Part shown: one piece after another, positions 38,138-48,000 of the stretch | Layout of the letters: each line of letters starts with the position of its first letter | Position numbering within the stretch: position 1 is the stretch's first letter | From: Umezawaea endophytica | GTDB lineage: Bacteria > Actinomycetota > Actinomycetes > Mycobacteriales > Pseudonocardiaceae | Length of the DNA: 64,000 nucleotides | Direction of reading: 5' to 3' | NCBI RefSeq assembly: GCF_025061645.1 | Contig: NZ_JANYMP010000019.1 | Coordinates: forward strand, 52,221-116,220 | The notes under the pieces: generated by a model | The model's input: the letters and a program-made list of their open reading frames with translations, nothing else | Told to the model about the DNA's origin: nothing | Databases searched by the model: none | Position numbers and translations under genes: made by a program

Positions 38138-38156
38138 AGCAGGCATGATCGTTCCC

Positions 38157-39071
38157 ATGAGGGTTCTGGTGGTGGGTGCGAGCGGCTTGGTGGGGCAGCA
38201 CGTCGTCGAGCGGCTGCGGGACCGGCGGCACGAGGTGACCGCCGTCGCCCGCACCGCGCGTCCGGGCATCGACCGGGCGTTCGACGCGACCGCGGTCACC
38301 GAGGCGGACCTGGCCGGGCTGCTCGCGGGCCACGACGGCGTCGTGTTCGCGGCGGGCAGGGACGACCGGCAGATCCCGCGCAAGCCGTCGTACCCCGCCT
38401 TCCACCAGGGCAACGTGGAGCCGGTGGTGAAGCTGCTGGCGGCGGCCAGGAAGGCGGGCGCCACCAGCGCGGTCGTGCTCGGCTCGTACTACACGCACTT
38501 CGACCGCCTGCACCCCGAGTGGGAGCTGGCCGTCACGCACCCGTACGTCCGCAGCCGGGTCGAGCAGGCGCGGGCGGGCAGGGAGGCGGCGGGCCCGAAC
38601 CTGCCCGTCGCCGTGCTGGAGCTGCCGTTCGTCTTCGGCCGCGCGGACGGCCGTCTGCCGAACTGGTCGGGCGGCCTGGACAGGTGGGTCCGCTCCCGCT
38701 CGCCGCTGTTCGCCCCGCCCGGCGGCAGCGCCGCCACGACCGCCACCAGCGTCGCCGACGCCGCCGTGCTGGCGCTGGAGGAGAGGTCGGGCGAGGACGT
38801 TCCGCTGGTGGACGAGAACCTGACCTGGAAGGACCTGATCAGCCGCGTCGCCACGGCGGCGGGCCACGCCCGCGAGGTCCACGACCTCCCCGCGGGCGTG
38901 CTGCGCGCCGCCATGCACCTCACCGGGCTGGCGCAGACCCTGACGGGCAAGCAGTCCGGCATGAACCCGGCCGGACTGGGTGACCTCATGCTGCGGGACC
39001 TGTTCGTCCGGCACGAGACGCCGAGGGCGATCGACCACGCGATCCGGGAGACGTTCCCCGCGCGGGCGTGA
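38157..39071 (+). CDS. NAD(P)-dependent epimerase/dehydratase-like protein
   Basis: A 304-residue short-chain, Rossmann-fold protein starting MRVLVVGASGLVGQHVVERL, with the dinucleotide-binding GASGLVG. SSYYTH-like catalytic residues are weak: SYYTHFD is present but the Tyr-x3-Lys is replaced by HPYVRSR, so activity may be atypical. ATG 38157 has CATGAT ending 7 bases upstream, as for leaderless genes; ATG 38145 is an alternative. It lies 19 bases after the DUF4132 gene. Substrate unknown. Confidence 0.82.
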   Translation: MRVLVVGASGLVGQHVVERLRDRRHEVTAVARTARPGIDRAFDATAVTEADLAGLLAGHDGVVFAAGRDDRQIPRKPSYPAFHQGNVEPVVKLLAAARKAGATSAVVLGSYYTHFDRLHPEWELAVTHPYVRSRVEQARAGREAAGPNLPVAVLELPFVFGRADGRLPNWSGGLDRWVRSRSPLFAPPGGSAATTATSVADAAVLALEERSGEDVPLVDENLTWKDLISRVATAAGHAREVHDLPAGVLRAAMHLTGLAQTLTGKQSGMNPAGLGDLMLRDLFVRHETPRAIDHAIRETFPARA

Positions 39072-39072
39072 C

Positions 39073-39109
39073 CCGTTCCGGGCACCGTCATTTCCCCCAC
39101 CCGGAACGG
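39073..39109. promoter_or_regulatory. Inverted repeat before the IclR-type gene
   Basis: CCGTTCCGGG and CCCGGAACGG are exact complements separated by 17 bases and end 24 bases before the IclR ATG. It may be the regulator's own operator or the terminator of the preceding gene. Confidence 0.45.
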
Positions 39110-39133
39110 AAGTGACCAACTAGCCTCGGGATC

Positions 39134-39916
39134 ATGGGAATCAGCAGCGACGTGCCGGCACTGCGCCGCGGACTGGCCGTCCTGCAATTCCTCGCGGGCA
39201 GGCCAGGGCCGGTTTCCGCCACGGCCGTGGCCCGTGAGCTGGCGCTGCCGAGGTCCACGACCTACCACCTGCTGGCCGAGCTGACCGAGGCCGGTTTCGC
39301 CACGCACTTCCCCGAGGACCGGCTCTACGGCCTCGGGGTGGCGTCGTTCGAACTCGGCTCGGCGTACCTCCGCCACGACCCGCTGGAACGCCTGGCGAGG
39401 CCGGTGCTGCGGCGGCTCGTCGACCGGGTCGACCGCACGGCGCACCTGGGCGTCCTGCACGGCGCCGAAGCCCTCTACCTGGTGCGGGAGCAGCCGAGGC
39501 AGCCGCAGTCGATCGTCTCCGACGTCGGCGTCCGCCTCCCGGCGCACCTGACCGCGTCGGGCAGGGCGATGCTCGCGCGGCTGCCCGCCGCCCAGGTGCG
39601 GGCGCTGTTCCCGACCGCCGGGAGCTTCGTGGACCGCACCGGCCGCGGCCCGCGCACGTTGCCCGCGCTGCGCGCCCTGCTGGGCGTCGAACGCCGCCAG
39701 GGCTGGTCGGTCGAGGACGGTTACGTGACCGAGGGCTTCGCCTCCGTGGCGGCCCCCGTCTTCGACCACGGCGAACGACCGATCGCGGCCATCACCGTGA
39801 CCTTCCGCCACGTGTGCGACGCCGGGTGCGACGAGACGTGGCCGGAACTCGCCGAGGACGCGCGGCTCGCCGCCGACGAGCTCACCACCCGCATCGGCGG
39901 CCGTCCTACGAAATGA
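39134..39916 (+). CDS. IclR-family transcriptional regulator
   Basis: A 260-residue regulator. A winged HTH (SATAVARELALPRSTTYHLL, then ELTEAGFATH) precedes the IclR effector domain (RLPAHLTASGRAMLARL and VEDGYVTEGFASVAAPVFD). TAGCCT ends 7 bases before ATG and there is no ribosome site, so it is probably leaderless. It is convergent with the osmoprotectant operon and downstream of the epimerase-like gene. Its target is not evident. Confidence 0.92.
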   Translation: MGISSDVPALRRGLAVLQFLAGRPGPVSATAVARELALPRSTTYHLLAELTEAGFATHFPEDRLYGLGVASFELGSAYLRHDPLERLARPVLRRLVDRVDRTAHLGVLHGAEALYLVREQPRQPQSIVSDVGVRLPAHLTASGRAMLARLPAAQVRALFPTAGSFVDRTGRGPRTLPALRALLGVERRQGWSVEDGYVTEGFASVAAPVFDHGERPIAAITVTFRHVCDAGCDETWPELAEDARLAADELTTRIGGRPTK

Positions 39917-39944
39917 GGGCCGCCCCGCGATCGGGACGGCCCTC
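39915..39944. terminator. Convergent terminator, IclR gene and osmoprotectant operon
   Basis: Stem GAGGGCCG / CGGCCCTC with inner CCC/GGG pairs, overlapping the IclR stop and ending 15 bases before the stop of the convergent binding-protein gene. Confidence 0.65.
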
Positions 39945-39958
39945 CTTCCGCTACGGCG

Positions 39959-40846
39959 TCAGATCTTCTCCTTCGACAGGAAGTCGGCCGCGACGTTCGC
40001 GATCGTCTCCTTGTCGACGTCCACGCGCTTGACCAGTTCGGCCAGCTTCTCCGTGGTGAGCGCGGCGGACACCTTGTTCAGCGCCGCCTTGCCCTTGTCG
40101 TCCAGCGCGTCGGACCGGAACAGCGGCACGACGTTCTGCGCCGGGTACAGGTTCTTCGGGTCGGCCAGCTCGACGAAGCCGTTCGCCTTGATGTCGGCGG
40201 ACGTCGTGTAGAGGTTGGCGACCTGAACGGTGCCGCCCTTCAGCGCGTCCACGGTGACCGGGCCACCGGCGTCGGTGGTCTTGATCTCCTTGAACTTCAC
40301 GCCGTAGACCTCGTTGATCTTCGCTTCCCAGCGCTGCGCCCACTCGCCCGCCGCGCCGAGCACGAAGTCCGGCTTCGACGCGAGGTCCGCGACGGACTTC
40401 ACACCCGCGTCCGCGGTCGCCTTCGTCACCACGAGCACGTCCTTGTCCTCCGCGGCGGACTTGTCCAGCACGGACAACCCGGACGGGGTCTTGGACTTGA
40501 GCGCCGTGTACACGTCCTCGGACGTGGTGGTGGCGTTCGTCTTGTCGAAGTAGTTGAGCAGGTTGCCGGTGTACTCGGGCACGACGCCCAAGGACTTGTC
40601 CTGCAACGCCTTCACGACCAGTTCGCGTGCACCGATACCGGACTTCACGGTCGTCTTCAGCCCAGCGGCCTTCAACGCGCCCGCGTAGACCTCCGCGAGG
40701 ATCTTGTTCTCGGTGAAGTCGGCCGAACCGACCACCACCTCACCCGACGCGGCCTGCTGGTCGCTGCCGCTGAGGTTTTCCGCCGAACCACAGGCCGACA
40801 CCAGCAGTGCGGCCGCCGCGACGACCACGGCCAAGGAGCGCTTCAT
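39959..40846 (-). CDS. Osmoprotectant (glycine betaine/choline-type) ABC substrate-binding lipoprotein
   Basis: A 295-residue lipoprotein with signal peptide and lipobox LVSACG (lipidated Cys near 19). The mature part is an OpuAC/ProX-type domain (VVVGSADFTENKILAEVYAG, VPEYTGNLLNY). It captures a quaternary ammonium or related solute outside the membrane and delivers it to the two permeases. Its ATG overlaps the stop of the second permease (ATGA). It is the last gene of a four-gene operon: ATPase, permease, permease, binding protein. Confidence 0.92.
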   Translation of the reverse strand: MKRSLAVVVAAAALLVSACGSAENLSGSDQQAASGEVVVGSADFTENKILAEVYAGALKAAGLKTTVKSGIGARELVVKALQDKSLGVVPEYTGNLLNYFDKTNATTTSEDVYTALKSKTPSGLSVLDKSAAEDKDVLVVTKATADAGVKSVADLASKPDFVLGAAGEWAQRWEAKINEVYGVKFKEIKTTDAGGPVTVDALKGGTVQVANLYTTSADIKANGFVELADPKNLYPAQNVVPLFRSDALDDKGKAALNKVSAALTTEKLAELVKRVDVDKETIANVAADFLSKEKI

Positions 40847-41592
40847 GCCGTGCTTCCTCCTGAATCAGGCTGAGCGGCGGTTGCCACCAGCTTCTGCGAG
40901 CGTTTGCCCTTCTTCGGGCCGGTCGGTTGGCCTGTCAGCCGCAGTCCACGGGGGACGATGGCCTTCTGCCCGCCCGCAAGGAGCAGGTCGAGTGCGACGG
41001 CCACCAGTGCGATGAGCACGGCGCCTCCGACGAACTGGCCGTAGTCCAGCACCCGCAGGCCGTCCAGGAGCGGGCGGCCGAGGGTTTCGATGCCCACGTA
41101 CGCGGCTACCGAGGCGGTCGCCACGACCTGGAGGGTCGCGTTGCGCAGGCCGCCGATGAGCAGCGGGAGGGCGTTGGGCAGTTCCACCCGCCACAGCACC
41201 TGACCGCTGGTCATCCCCATGCCGCGGGCCGCGTCCACGACGCCGCGGTCGACGTCCTGGATGCCCGCGTAGGTCCCCGCCAGGATCGGCGGGACGGCCA
41301 GCACGATCAACGCGATCAGCACCGGACCTGTTCCACCACCGGCGATCAGGTACAGGAACGTGACCAGGCCGAGCGTCGGCAGTGCCCGCAGTGCGTTGCC
41401 GCCGCCGACGAGGAACGTCCCGCCGCGGCCGGTGTGGCCGACGAACAGGCCGAGCGGCACGGCGATGGCGCTCGCGCCGAGCACGGCGCCGAGGCAGTAC
41501 AGGAGGTGCACGCCGATGCGCACGGGAATGCCCTTGGAGCCGCTCCAGTTGGCCGGGTCGACCAGCCACGCGAAGGCGTCGGCGAAGATCAC
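40843..41592 (-). CDS. Osmoprotectant ABC permease (second)
   Basis: A 249-residue inner membrane protein with about six hydrophobic segments. The EAA-like loop DAARGMGMTSGQVLWRVELP contacts the ATPase. It is of the OpuCB/OpuCD (ProW-like) group. GTG 41592 overlaps the preceding permease stop (GTGA). The C-terminal tail after residue 215 is basic and cytosolic. Confidence 0.9.
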   Translation of the reverse strand: MIFADAFAWLVDPANWSGSKGIPVRIGVHLLYCLGAVLGASAIAVPLGLFVGHTGRGGTFLVGGGNALRALPTLGLVTFLYLIAGGGTGPVLIALIVLAVPPILAGTYAGIQDVDRGVVDAARGMGMTSGQVLWRVELPNALPLLIGGLRNATLQVVATASVAAYVGIETLGRPLLDGLRVLDYGQFVGGAVLIALVAVALDLLLAGGQKAIVPRGLRLTGQPTGPKKGKRSQKLVATAAQPDSGGSTA

Positions 41593-42254
41593 GGCTTCAC
41601 CCCCTGGAGGTTGTTCCACGGCGTGAGCCACTGGCGCAGCGCGACGAGCAGGCCGTCCACCAGCAGCGCGAGCAGCAGCGTCAGCACGATGCCGACGATG
41701 ATCGGCGCGAGGTAGCGGCTGCGGAAGCCGTCGGTGAACAGGACGCCCAGCCCGCCGGTGCCGATCAGGGCGCCGACGCTGACCAGGCTGATGTTGCTGA
41801 CGGACCCGACCCGCAGCCCGGCGAACAGCACCGGCACGGCGAGCGGCAGCTCCACCGTCAGGAACCGGCGCAGCGGCCGGAAGCCCATCGCGGTCGCGGC
41901 GGCGGTGATGTGCGCGGGCACGGCGTCGAGCGCGTCGCTGACCGGGCGGGTGAGCAGCGCGGTGGTGTAGACCGTCAACGCGATGACCACGTTGTTGATG
42001 TCCAGCACCTGCGTGCCGATCACCGCCGGGATGATCGCGAACAGCGCCAGCGACGGCACCGTGTAGACGATGTTCGCGGTGCCGAGCAGCGCGCCGCGGA
42101 ACCAGCCGTAGCGGTGGCACACCCAGCCGAGCACGACGGCCAGGAACACGGAGATCACCAGCGGCAGCAGCGACAGGTAGACGTGCTCCAGCAGCATCCG
42201 CCAGATCGCCCCCCGCGTGCCCGCGTCGCTGAGGTACTTGCCGAGGTCGCCCAC
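41589..42254 (-). CDS. Osmoprotectant ABC permease (first)
   Basis: A 221-residue inner membrane protein with five to six hydrophobic segments. Its EAA loop is TAAATAMGFRPLRRFLTVELP. IVYTVPSLALFAIIP and NNVVIALTVYTTALLTRPV are conserved in OpuC-type permeases. GTG 42254 follows the ATPase stop by two bases. It forms a heterodimeric pore with the following permease. Confidence 0.92.
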   Translation of the reverse strand: MGDLGKYLSDAGTRGAIWRMLLEHVYLSLLPLVISVFLAVVLGWVCHRYGWFRGALLGTANIVYTVPSLALFAIIPAVIGTQVLDINNVVIALTVYTTALLTRPVSDALDAVPAHITAAATAMGFRPLRRFLTVELPLAVPVLFAGLRVGSVSNISLVSVGALIGTGGLGVLFTDGFRSRYLAPIIVGIVLTLLLALLVDGLLVALRQWLTPWNNLQGVKP

Positions 42255-42256
42255 GG

Positions 42257-43342
42257 TCAGCCCCTGCTCTCGCGCTGGCCCTCGATCACGGCGAGCACCT
42301 GGGTCGCCGTGACCACGCCGACGACGGCACCCTCGGGGTCCACCGCCACGCCGAGGCCGGACGGGGACGACAGGGCGGCGTCCATCGCGCCGCGGATCGA
42401 CTGCCCCACCTCGAACAGCGAGCCGCCGGGCTTCAGCACGGACTCGGCCAGCGGTCCGTCCACAGTGGTCCCCGGCGGGAGCCAGCCGCGCGGGTGCTTC
42501 CGCTCGTCAACGGCCAGGCGCCACCCGTCGCCCGCGGTGACGGCCTCGCCGACGACGACCGTCGGCACCGCGCCGACCTCCACACCGGACGCGTCCACAA
42601 AGGACAGGCTGCGGTAGCCCCTGTCCTTGCCGACGAAGTGCGCCACGAAGTCGTCCGCGGGCCGGGCGAGGAGTTCCGACGGCTTGTCGTACTGGGCGAG
42701 GACGCCGCCCTCGCGGAACACCGCGACCTTCTCGCCGATCCGCACGGCCTCGTCGATGTCGTGGGTCACGAACACGATGGTCTTGTCCAGTTCGGCCTGG
42801 AGGCGGAGCAGCTCGTCCTGGAGCCCTTCCCGGACCACCGGGTCGACCGCGCTGAACGGCTCGTCCATCAGCAGCACCGGCGGGTCCGCGGCGAGCGCCC
42901 GCGCCACGCCGACGCGCTGCTGCTGGCCGCCCGAGAGCTGCGCGGGGTAGCGCTTCCCCATCTCGGCGGGCAGTCCGACGAGTTCCAGCAGCTCCGCGGC
43001 CCGCGACCGCGCCTTCGCCTTGGACCACCCCAGCAGCAGCGGCACGGTGGCGACGTTGTCCAGCACCGTCCGGTGCGGGAACAGCCCGGCCTGCTGGATG
43101 ACGTACCCGATCCCCCGCCGCAGTTCGGGCGGGTCGACGGACAGCACGTCCTTCCCGTCCACCAAGATCGTGCCGGACGTCGGGTCGATCATGCGGTTGA
43201 CCATGCGCAACGACGTCGTCTTGCCGCAACCGGACGGTCCGACGAAGACGGTGATCGTGCCCGCCTCGACCGTCAGGTCCAGGCTGTTCACGGCGATCGT
43301 CCCGTCGTCGAACCGCTTGGTCACGGCTCGGAACTCGATCAC
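42257..43342 (-). CDS. Osmoprotectant ABC transporter ATPase with CBS region
   Basis: A 361-residue OpuCA/ProV-type ATPase. Walker A is GPSGCGKT, the signature is LSGGQQQRVGVARAL, Walker B is VLLMDEPFSAVDP and the H-loop is VTHD. The C-terminal 110 residues form a CBS-like regulatory module, which in OpuA-type systems senses ionic strength or cyclic di-AMP. GTG 43342 was chosen for GGAGGGG 6 bases upstream; it is the first gene of the operon. Confidence 0.93.
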   Translation of the reverse strand: MIEFRAVTKRFDDGTIAVNSLDLTVEAGTITVFVGPSGCGKTTSLRMVNRMIDPTSGTILVDGKDVLSVDPPELRRGIGYVIQQAGLFPHRTVLDNVATVPLLLGWSKAKARSRAAELLELVGLPAEMGKRYPAQLSGGQQQRVGVARALAADPPVLLMDEPFSAVDPVVREGLQDELLRLQAELDKTIVFVTHDIDEAVRIGEKVAVFREGGVLAQYDKPSELLARPADDFVAHFVGKDRGYRSLSFVDASGVEVGAVPTVVVGEAVTAGDGWRLAVDERKHPRGWLPPGTTVDGPLAESVLKPGGSLFEVGQSIRGAMDAALSSPSGLGVAVDPEGAVVGVVTATQVLAVIEGQRESRG

Positions 43343-43453
43343 ACGAGACCCCTCCGGTAGGGACGGCCGCCGGTCGGCCGCTCTCACAGAAAGCGATGTT
43401 CAGGAGAATCGACCCTAGCCCGAACGGCTGACATCGGCAGGCCGTTCCAAGGC

Positions 43454-45094
43454 GTGGAAGGCCAGACGTCTCCTCCTCGTAACCTTCCGGAGCGCACTCA
43501 CTACTCTGCTCCGTTTGTGGGTACCAACGAGCCGATCGACCGAGTACGAGCCCTCCTGGCCGAACGGGGGGTGCACGCGCGCAAGCTGCGACCGGTGCTG
43601 ACGCTGCTCGGGCGGGACTGGCACACCCTCGCCGAACTGGTGCGGCTTCCCGCAGTGCCGCGGCGCACGGTGCAGGAGCTGCTGGCCGCCGCCGAGGAGG
43701 ACCTGGAGACGCAGGGCGAGCGGTACCGGCTCGCGCCGTACCGGGCTGCGGCGTACGCCGAGGCGTTCGGGGTGGACGAGGGCCTCGCGGACCCGGTGAA
43801 CACGTTGGTGTCGCGGCACACCGACACGCTGCGGTCGATCCTGGCGGACATCGCGAACGTGCCCCCGCCCCTGGCGGCGCTCGACCACGTGCAGGCCACG
43901 GCCGACACGGCGTTGAAGCGGGCGCTGTGGCTGGACTCGACGTACGACCTGAGCGGTCGCAGGCTGCTGTGCCTCGGCGACCACGACCTCACGTCGCTCG
44001 CGGTCTGCGCGGTGAACCCGGACGTCGAGGTCACCGTGGTGGACGTGGACGACCGGCTGCTGGAGTTCGTCGACGCGCTGGCGTCCGAGCGGGGCTGGAA
44101 CGTCCGCTGCCTGCACGCGGACTTCCGGTTCGGGCTGCCGCCGTCGGTGCTGGAGTCGGCCGACCTCGTGTTCAGCGACCCGCCGTACACGCCGGAGGGC
44201 ATGGGCCTGTTCGCGGGCCGCGCGATCGACTGCCTCGCCGACCCGGCGCGCGGCCGGGTGCTGCTGGCGTACGGGTTCAGCGACCGCACGCCCGCGCTGG
44301 GGCTGAAGGTGCAGCAGGAGTTGCAGCGGCTCGGCCTGGTGTTCGAGGCGATCCTGCCCGCGTTCCACCGCTTCGACGGCGCACAGGCGATCGGCAGCGC
44401 CGCCGACCTGTACGTCTGCCGCCCGACGTCCCGCAAGGGCGCGAGTTCGCACGGCAAGACCGGCATCTACACCCACGGCCCGCAGTCGTTGGAGGGCACG
44501 GGGCCCAGCAGGACCGCGCTGGAGGTGCTGTCCGACCTCGCGCCGCGCCCGGAGTCCTCGCCTCCGCCGAAGCCCCGCAAGCCCGGCTGGTACGAGCCGA
44601 TCGGCAAGGGCGCGGCGTCGCTGGCCGTCGACCTCACCGGCGACCCCGGCCCGTGGCTGCTGCGCACGCTCCTCGCCAGCGTTCCCGCGCGCCTGGCGGC
44701 GCTGGTGCCGAACAACCACCCCAACGTGTCGAGCGAGAAGGGGCAGCACGAGCTGACGTCGTTGGTGGACAGCCGTTTCCACCTCCGGTTCCTGCGCGGG
44801 ACGCCGGACAACAAGCACACGGTCGTGGTCGCGGAGCAGGTGCTGGCGGGTGAGCTGCCGCCGGGCAAGCTGGTCGTCCGCGAGGTGCTTCTGCGCGCCC
44901 ACGGCAAGCTCGGCAACGTGTGGCGCGAAGCGCTGATCACCGTGTCGCGCGGCGAGCTGACCAAGCGGGAGGCGCGGGAACGCATCGACGCCGCCGTCGG
45001 CGAGCACCCGGACCTGGAGCTGCGGCTGGTCGACCTGCCGCGGCACCGGATCGCCGCGCTGCTGCCGCTGGTCGAGGCGTCGGTGGCGGACTAG
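43454..45094 (+). CDS. BpsA-like branched polyamine synthase family protein
   Basis: A 546-residue protein related to N4-bis(aminopropyl)spermidine synthase (PF01861/DUF43). An N-terminal winged-helix part (about 30-95) precedes the SAM-like fold with LLCLGDHDLTSLAV, VTVVDVDDRLLEFVD and FSDPPYTPEGMGLF. In thermophile BpsA the motif is GDDD; here it is GDHD, so substrate handling may differ. The C-terminal 180 residues (after a PPPKPRKPGW linker) are an extra domain with no recognised family. The start is uncertain (GTG 43454 or GTG 43516). It converges with the GGDEF-EAL gene, overlapping by four bases. Confidence 0.75.
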   Translation: MEGQTSPPRNLPERTHYSAPFVGTNEPIDRVRALLAERGVHARKLRPVLTLLGRDWHTLAELVRLPAVPRRTVQELLAAAEEDLETQGERYRLAPYRAAAYAEAFGVDEGLADPVNTLVSRHTDTLRSILADIANVPPPLAALDHVQATADTALKRALWLDSTYDLSGRRLLCLGDHDLTSLAVCAVNPDVEVTVVDVDDRLLEFVDALASERGWNVRCLHADFRFGLPPSVLESADLVFSDPPYTPEGMGLFAGRAIDCLADPARGRVLLAYGFSDRTPALGLKVQQELQRLGLVFEAILPAFHRFDGAQAIGSAADLYVCRPTSRKGASSHGKTGIYTHGPQSLEGTGPSRTALEVLSDLAPRPESSPPPKPRKPGWYEPIGKGAASLAVDLTGDPGPWLLRTLLASVPARLAALVPNNHPNVSSEKGQHELTSLVDSRFHLRFLRGTPDNKHTVVVAEQVLAGELPPGKLVVREVLLRAHGKLGNVWREALITVSRGELTKREARERIDAAVGEHPDLELRLVDLPRHRIAALLPLVEASVAD

Positions 45095-48000
45095 CCCGCG
45101 CGCGGGATGTGGAGCGGGCCGAGCGCGAGGACGGCCCGGAACTCCTTGGCGGGCACCGGGCGGGAGAACAGCCAGCCCTGGTAGGCGTCGACGCCGACGC
45201 CGCGCAGCACGTGGAACTGGGTCGCGGTCTCGACGCCCTCGGCGACGCACTTGCGGCCCATCGCCCGCGCCATGTCCACGACGGCCCGCGCGACGGCGAA
45301 GTCCGACGAGTCGTTGCCGACGCCGGACACGAACCGGCGGTCGACCTTGATGATCTGCGCGGGCAGGTCCTTGAGGCGGGCCAGCGACGAGTAGCCGGTG
45401 CCGAAGTCGTCCACGGCGAACTGCACGCCGCGCTGCACCAGCTCGTCCATCGACTGGCGCACCCGTGACGGCAGGTCGACCAGCGCGGTCTCGACCAGCT
45501 CCAGCACGACCCTGTTCCACGGGATCCCGGCCTCGGCGATGGTGTCCGCGACGATGTCGACGAACTCCGCGTCGCCGGGCACGAGCCCGGACAGGTTGAC
45601 CGCGACCGACACCGACCGGCCGTTGTGCGTCGGCCACGTCGACGCCTCGCGCAGCGCGGTCCGCAGCACCCACCGGTCCAGGTCGCGCATGAGGTCGCCC
45701 TGCTCGGCGACCGGCAGGAACACGTCCGGCGGCAGCAGCCCTCGATCCGGGTGCGGCCAGCGCACCAGCGCCTCCGCCGTGATGACCGTGCCGTCGACGC
45801 CGACGACGGGCTGGTAGTGGAGCTGGAGCTCGTCGTTGGCCAGCGCGTCGCGCAACTGGCCCTCCAGGTGCACCTGCCGGTCGGCCGACGCGATCAGCGC
45901 GGCGCTGGCCAGCGACACCCGGCCCGCACCCCGCCTCTTGGCCTCGAACATCGCCGCGTCCGCGAACCGCAGCAGGTCCGCGCCGGTCGTGCGGGCCCCG
46001 TTCGGCACCGACGCGCCGATCGACGCGGACACCCGGACGAGCTGGCCGTGCACCGGGACCGCGGTCCGCAGCAGGCCAGCCACCTTGGTGGCCAGCACGT
46101 CCACGCCGCCCGCCTGTTCGAGGTCGGCGCAGATGATCACGTACTCGTCGCCGGACAGACGAGCGGCCGTGCAGCCCTCTGGCAGCCCGTCCTCCAGTCT
46201 TCGGGCCAGCGCGACCAGCAGCTCGTCGCCCGCGTCGTGACCGAGGGAGTCGTTGACCCGCTTGAAGTTGTCGATGTCGCAGAACAGCACCGCGACCTTG
46301 GAGCGGTCCGGCCCGTCCAGCAGCTCGCCCAGGATCTCCTTGACCAGCGCCCGGTTCGGCAGCCCGGTCAGCTCGTCGTGCGTCGCCTGGTGGCGCAGCG
46401 CCTCGGCGGTGCGGCGGCGTTCGGTGATGTCCTGGAACACGATCAGCCAGAACCGGCGGCCGTCGTCCTGCACGGACAGCGCGATGTGCAGCTCGCAGTA
46501 CACCCGCTCGCCGTCCGGGCGGATCAGGATGCGCTGCGGGATCTTGTGCGTCCGGTCCGCGCCCAGCGCCGTCATCCGCCCGACCGACTGGAGCCGCGAC
46601 TGGTTGTCGTCCGGGTGGGTCATCTGCTCCGCGGTGACGCCGCGCAGCTCCTCCAGCTCCATGCCGAGCAGGTCGCACAGCGCGTCATTCGCGTCGACCA
46701 GCCGTTCCGCCTCGTCGAACAGGCCGATGCCGACCGGCGTGAGCGACACGAGGTCCGCGAACCGCTGGCTGGACCTCTTCATCCGCGTCTCGGCGGCCCG
46801 CTGCTCGGTGATGTCCTGCGCCGTGCCGACCGCGCGAGACCGTTCGCCCGGCCCGCTCTCGACGACGACGCCGTAGGAGCGGAACACCCGCACCTTGCCG
46901 TCGCGGCGGACGATCCGGTGCTCGCACTGCACCGGCGAGCCGTCGGCGACGAGCTGCCGCCACAGCTCGTCCACCCAGGCCCGGTCGTCGGGGTGCACGA
47001 GGTCGAGGAAGGTCTGGTAGCTCGTCCTCTCGTCCCGCGGCACGGCGAACAGGTCCGCGAGCATGTCCGACCACACCACGTCGTCGGACTGGAGGTCCCA
47101 CTCCCAGACGCCGAGCCGGGCGGCCTTCTGCGCGTCGACGAGCCTGCGCCGGTCCTCGTGGAGCTGCCGCTCCAGCAGCCTCGCCTCGGTGACGTCCTGG
47201 ACGGTGCCGTGCAGGCGTTCGATCTTCCCGTCGTGCCCGAACTCCGGGCGCGCGCGGCAGATGAACACCTTGTCGTTGTACTTGCTGCGGACCTCGACCT
47301 CGATGGGCGACTCGTCGACGGCGGCGAGCAGCTTGTCCCGCAGCTCGTCCAGCTTGACCATGTCGTCCGGGTGGACGCCCTCCACGAGCTGCGCGCCCGG
47401 CTCGTACTCGATCTCGCCGTACATCTCGACGAGGACCTCGCTGCGGTGCATCGCGCGGGTCCCGACGTCGAACGCCCAGCTACCGATCCGGGCGATCCGC
47501 TGCGCGTCGAGGAGCCTGCCCCGCTCGATCGCGAGGTCCTGGTCCGCCCGCCACTGCGCGGTCATGTCCATGATGTAGCCGGTGATGAGCTGCGCGCTGC
47601 CGTCCGCGGCCATCTTCGCCTCGGCGACGCCGCGGATGCGCCGCAGCTCGCCGTCCGGGCGGACGATCCGGTACTCGATGTCTATGGCGTCGCCGGACAG
47701 CTCGCGGTTCGTCCAGTAGCTGGCGACCATCTCGTGGTCGTCCGGGTGCACGACGTCCAGCACGGCCTGCGCGCCCGGCACGACGGTGCCCGGCTCGAAG
47801 CCGAGCAGCTCGTAGTGGGAGTCCGACCACACGGTCACGCCCGTGGCAGGGTCGTACTCCCAGGAGCCGATCCCCGCGACCCGCTGCACGGTGCGCAGCC
47901 TGCGCTGCTCGTCGCGCAGGGCGTCGGCGGCGGACGCGAGGTCCGAGACGTCCACCAGGAGCACGGCCTGGAGGCCGGTGCCGGGGACGGGGTTGCGCAC

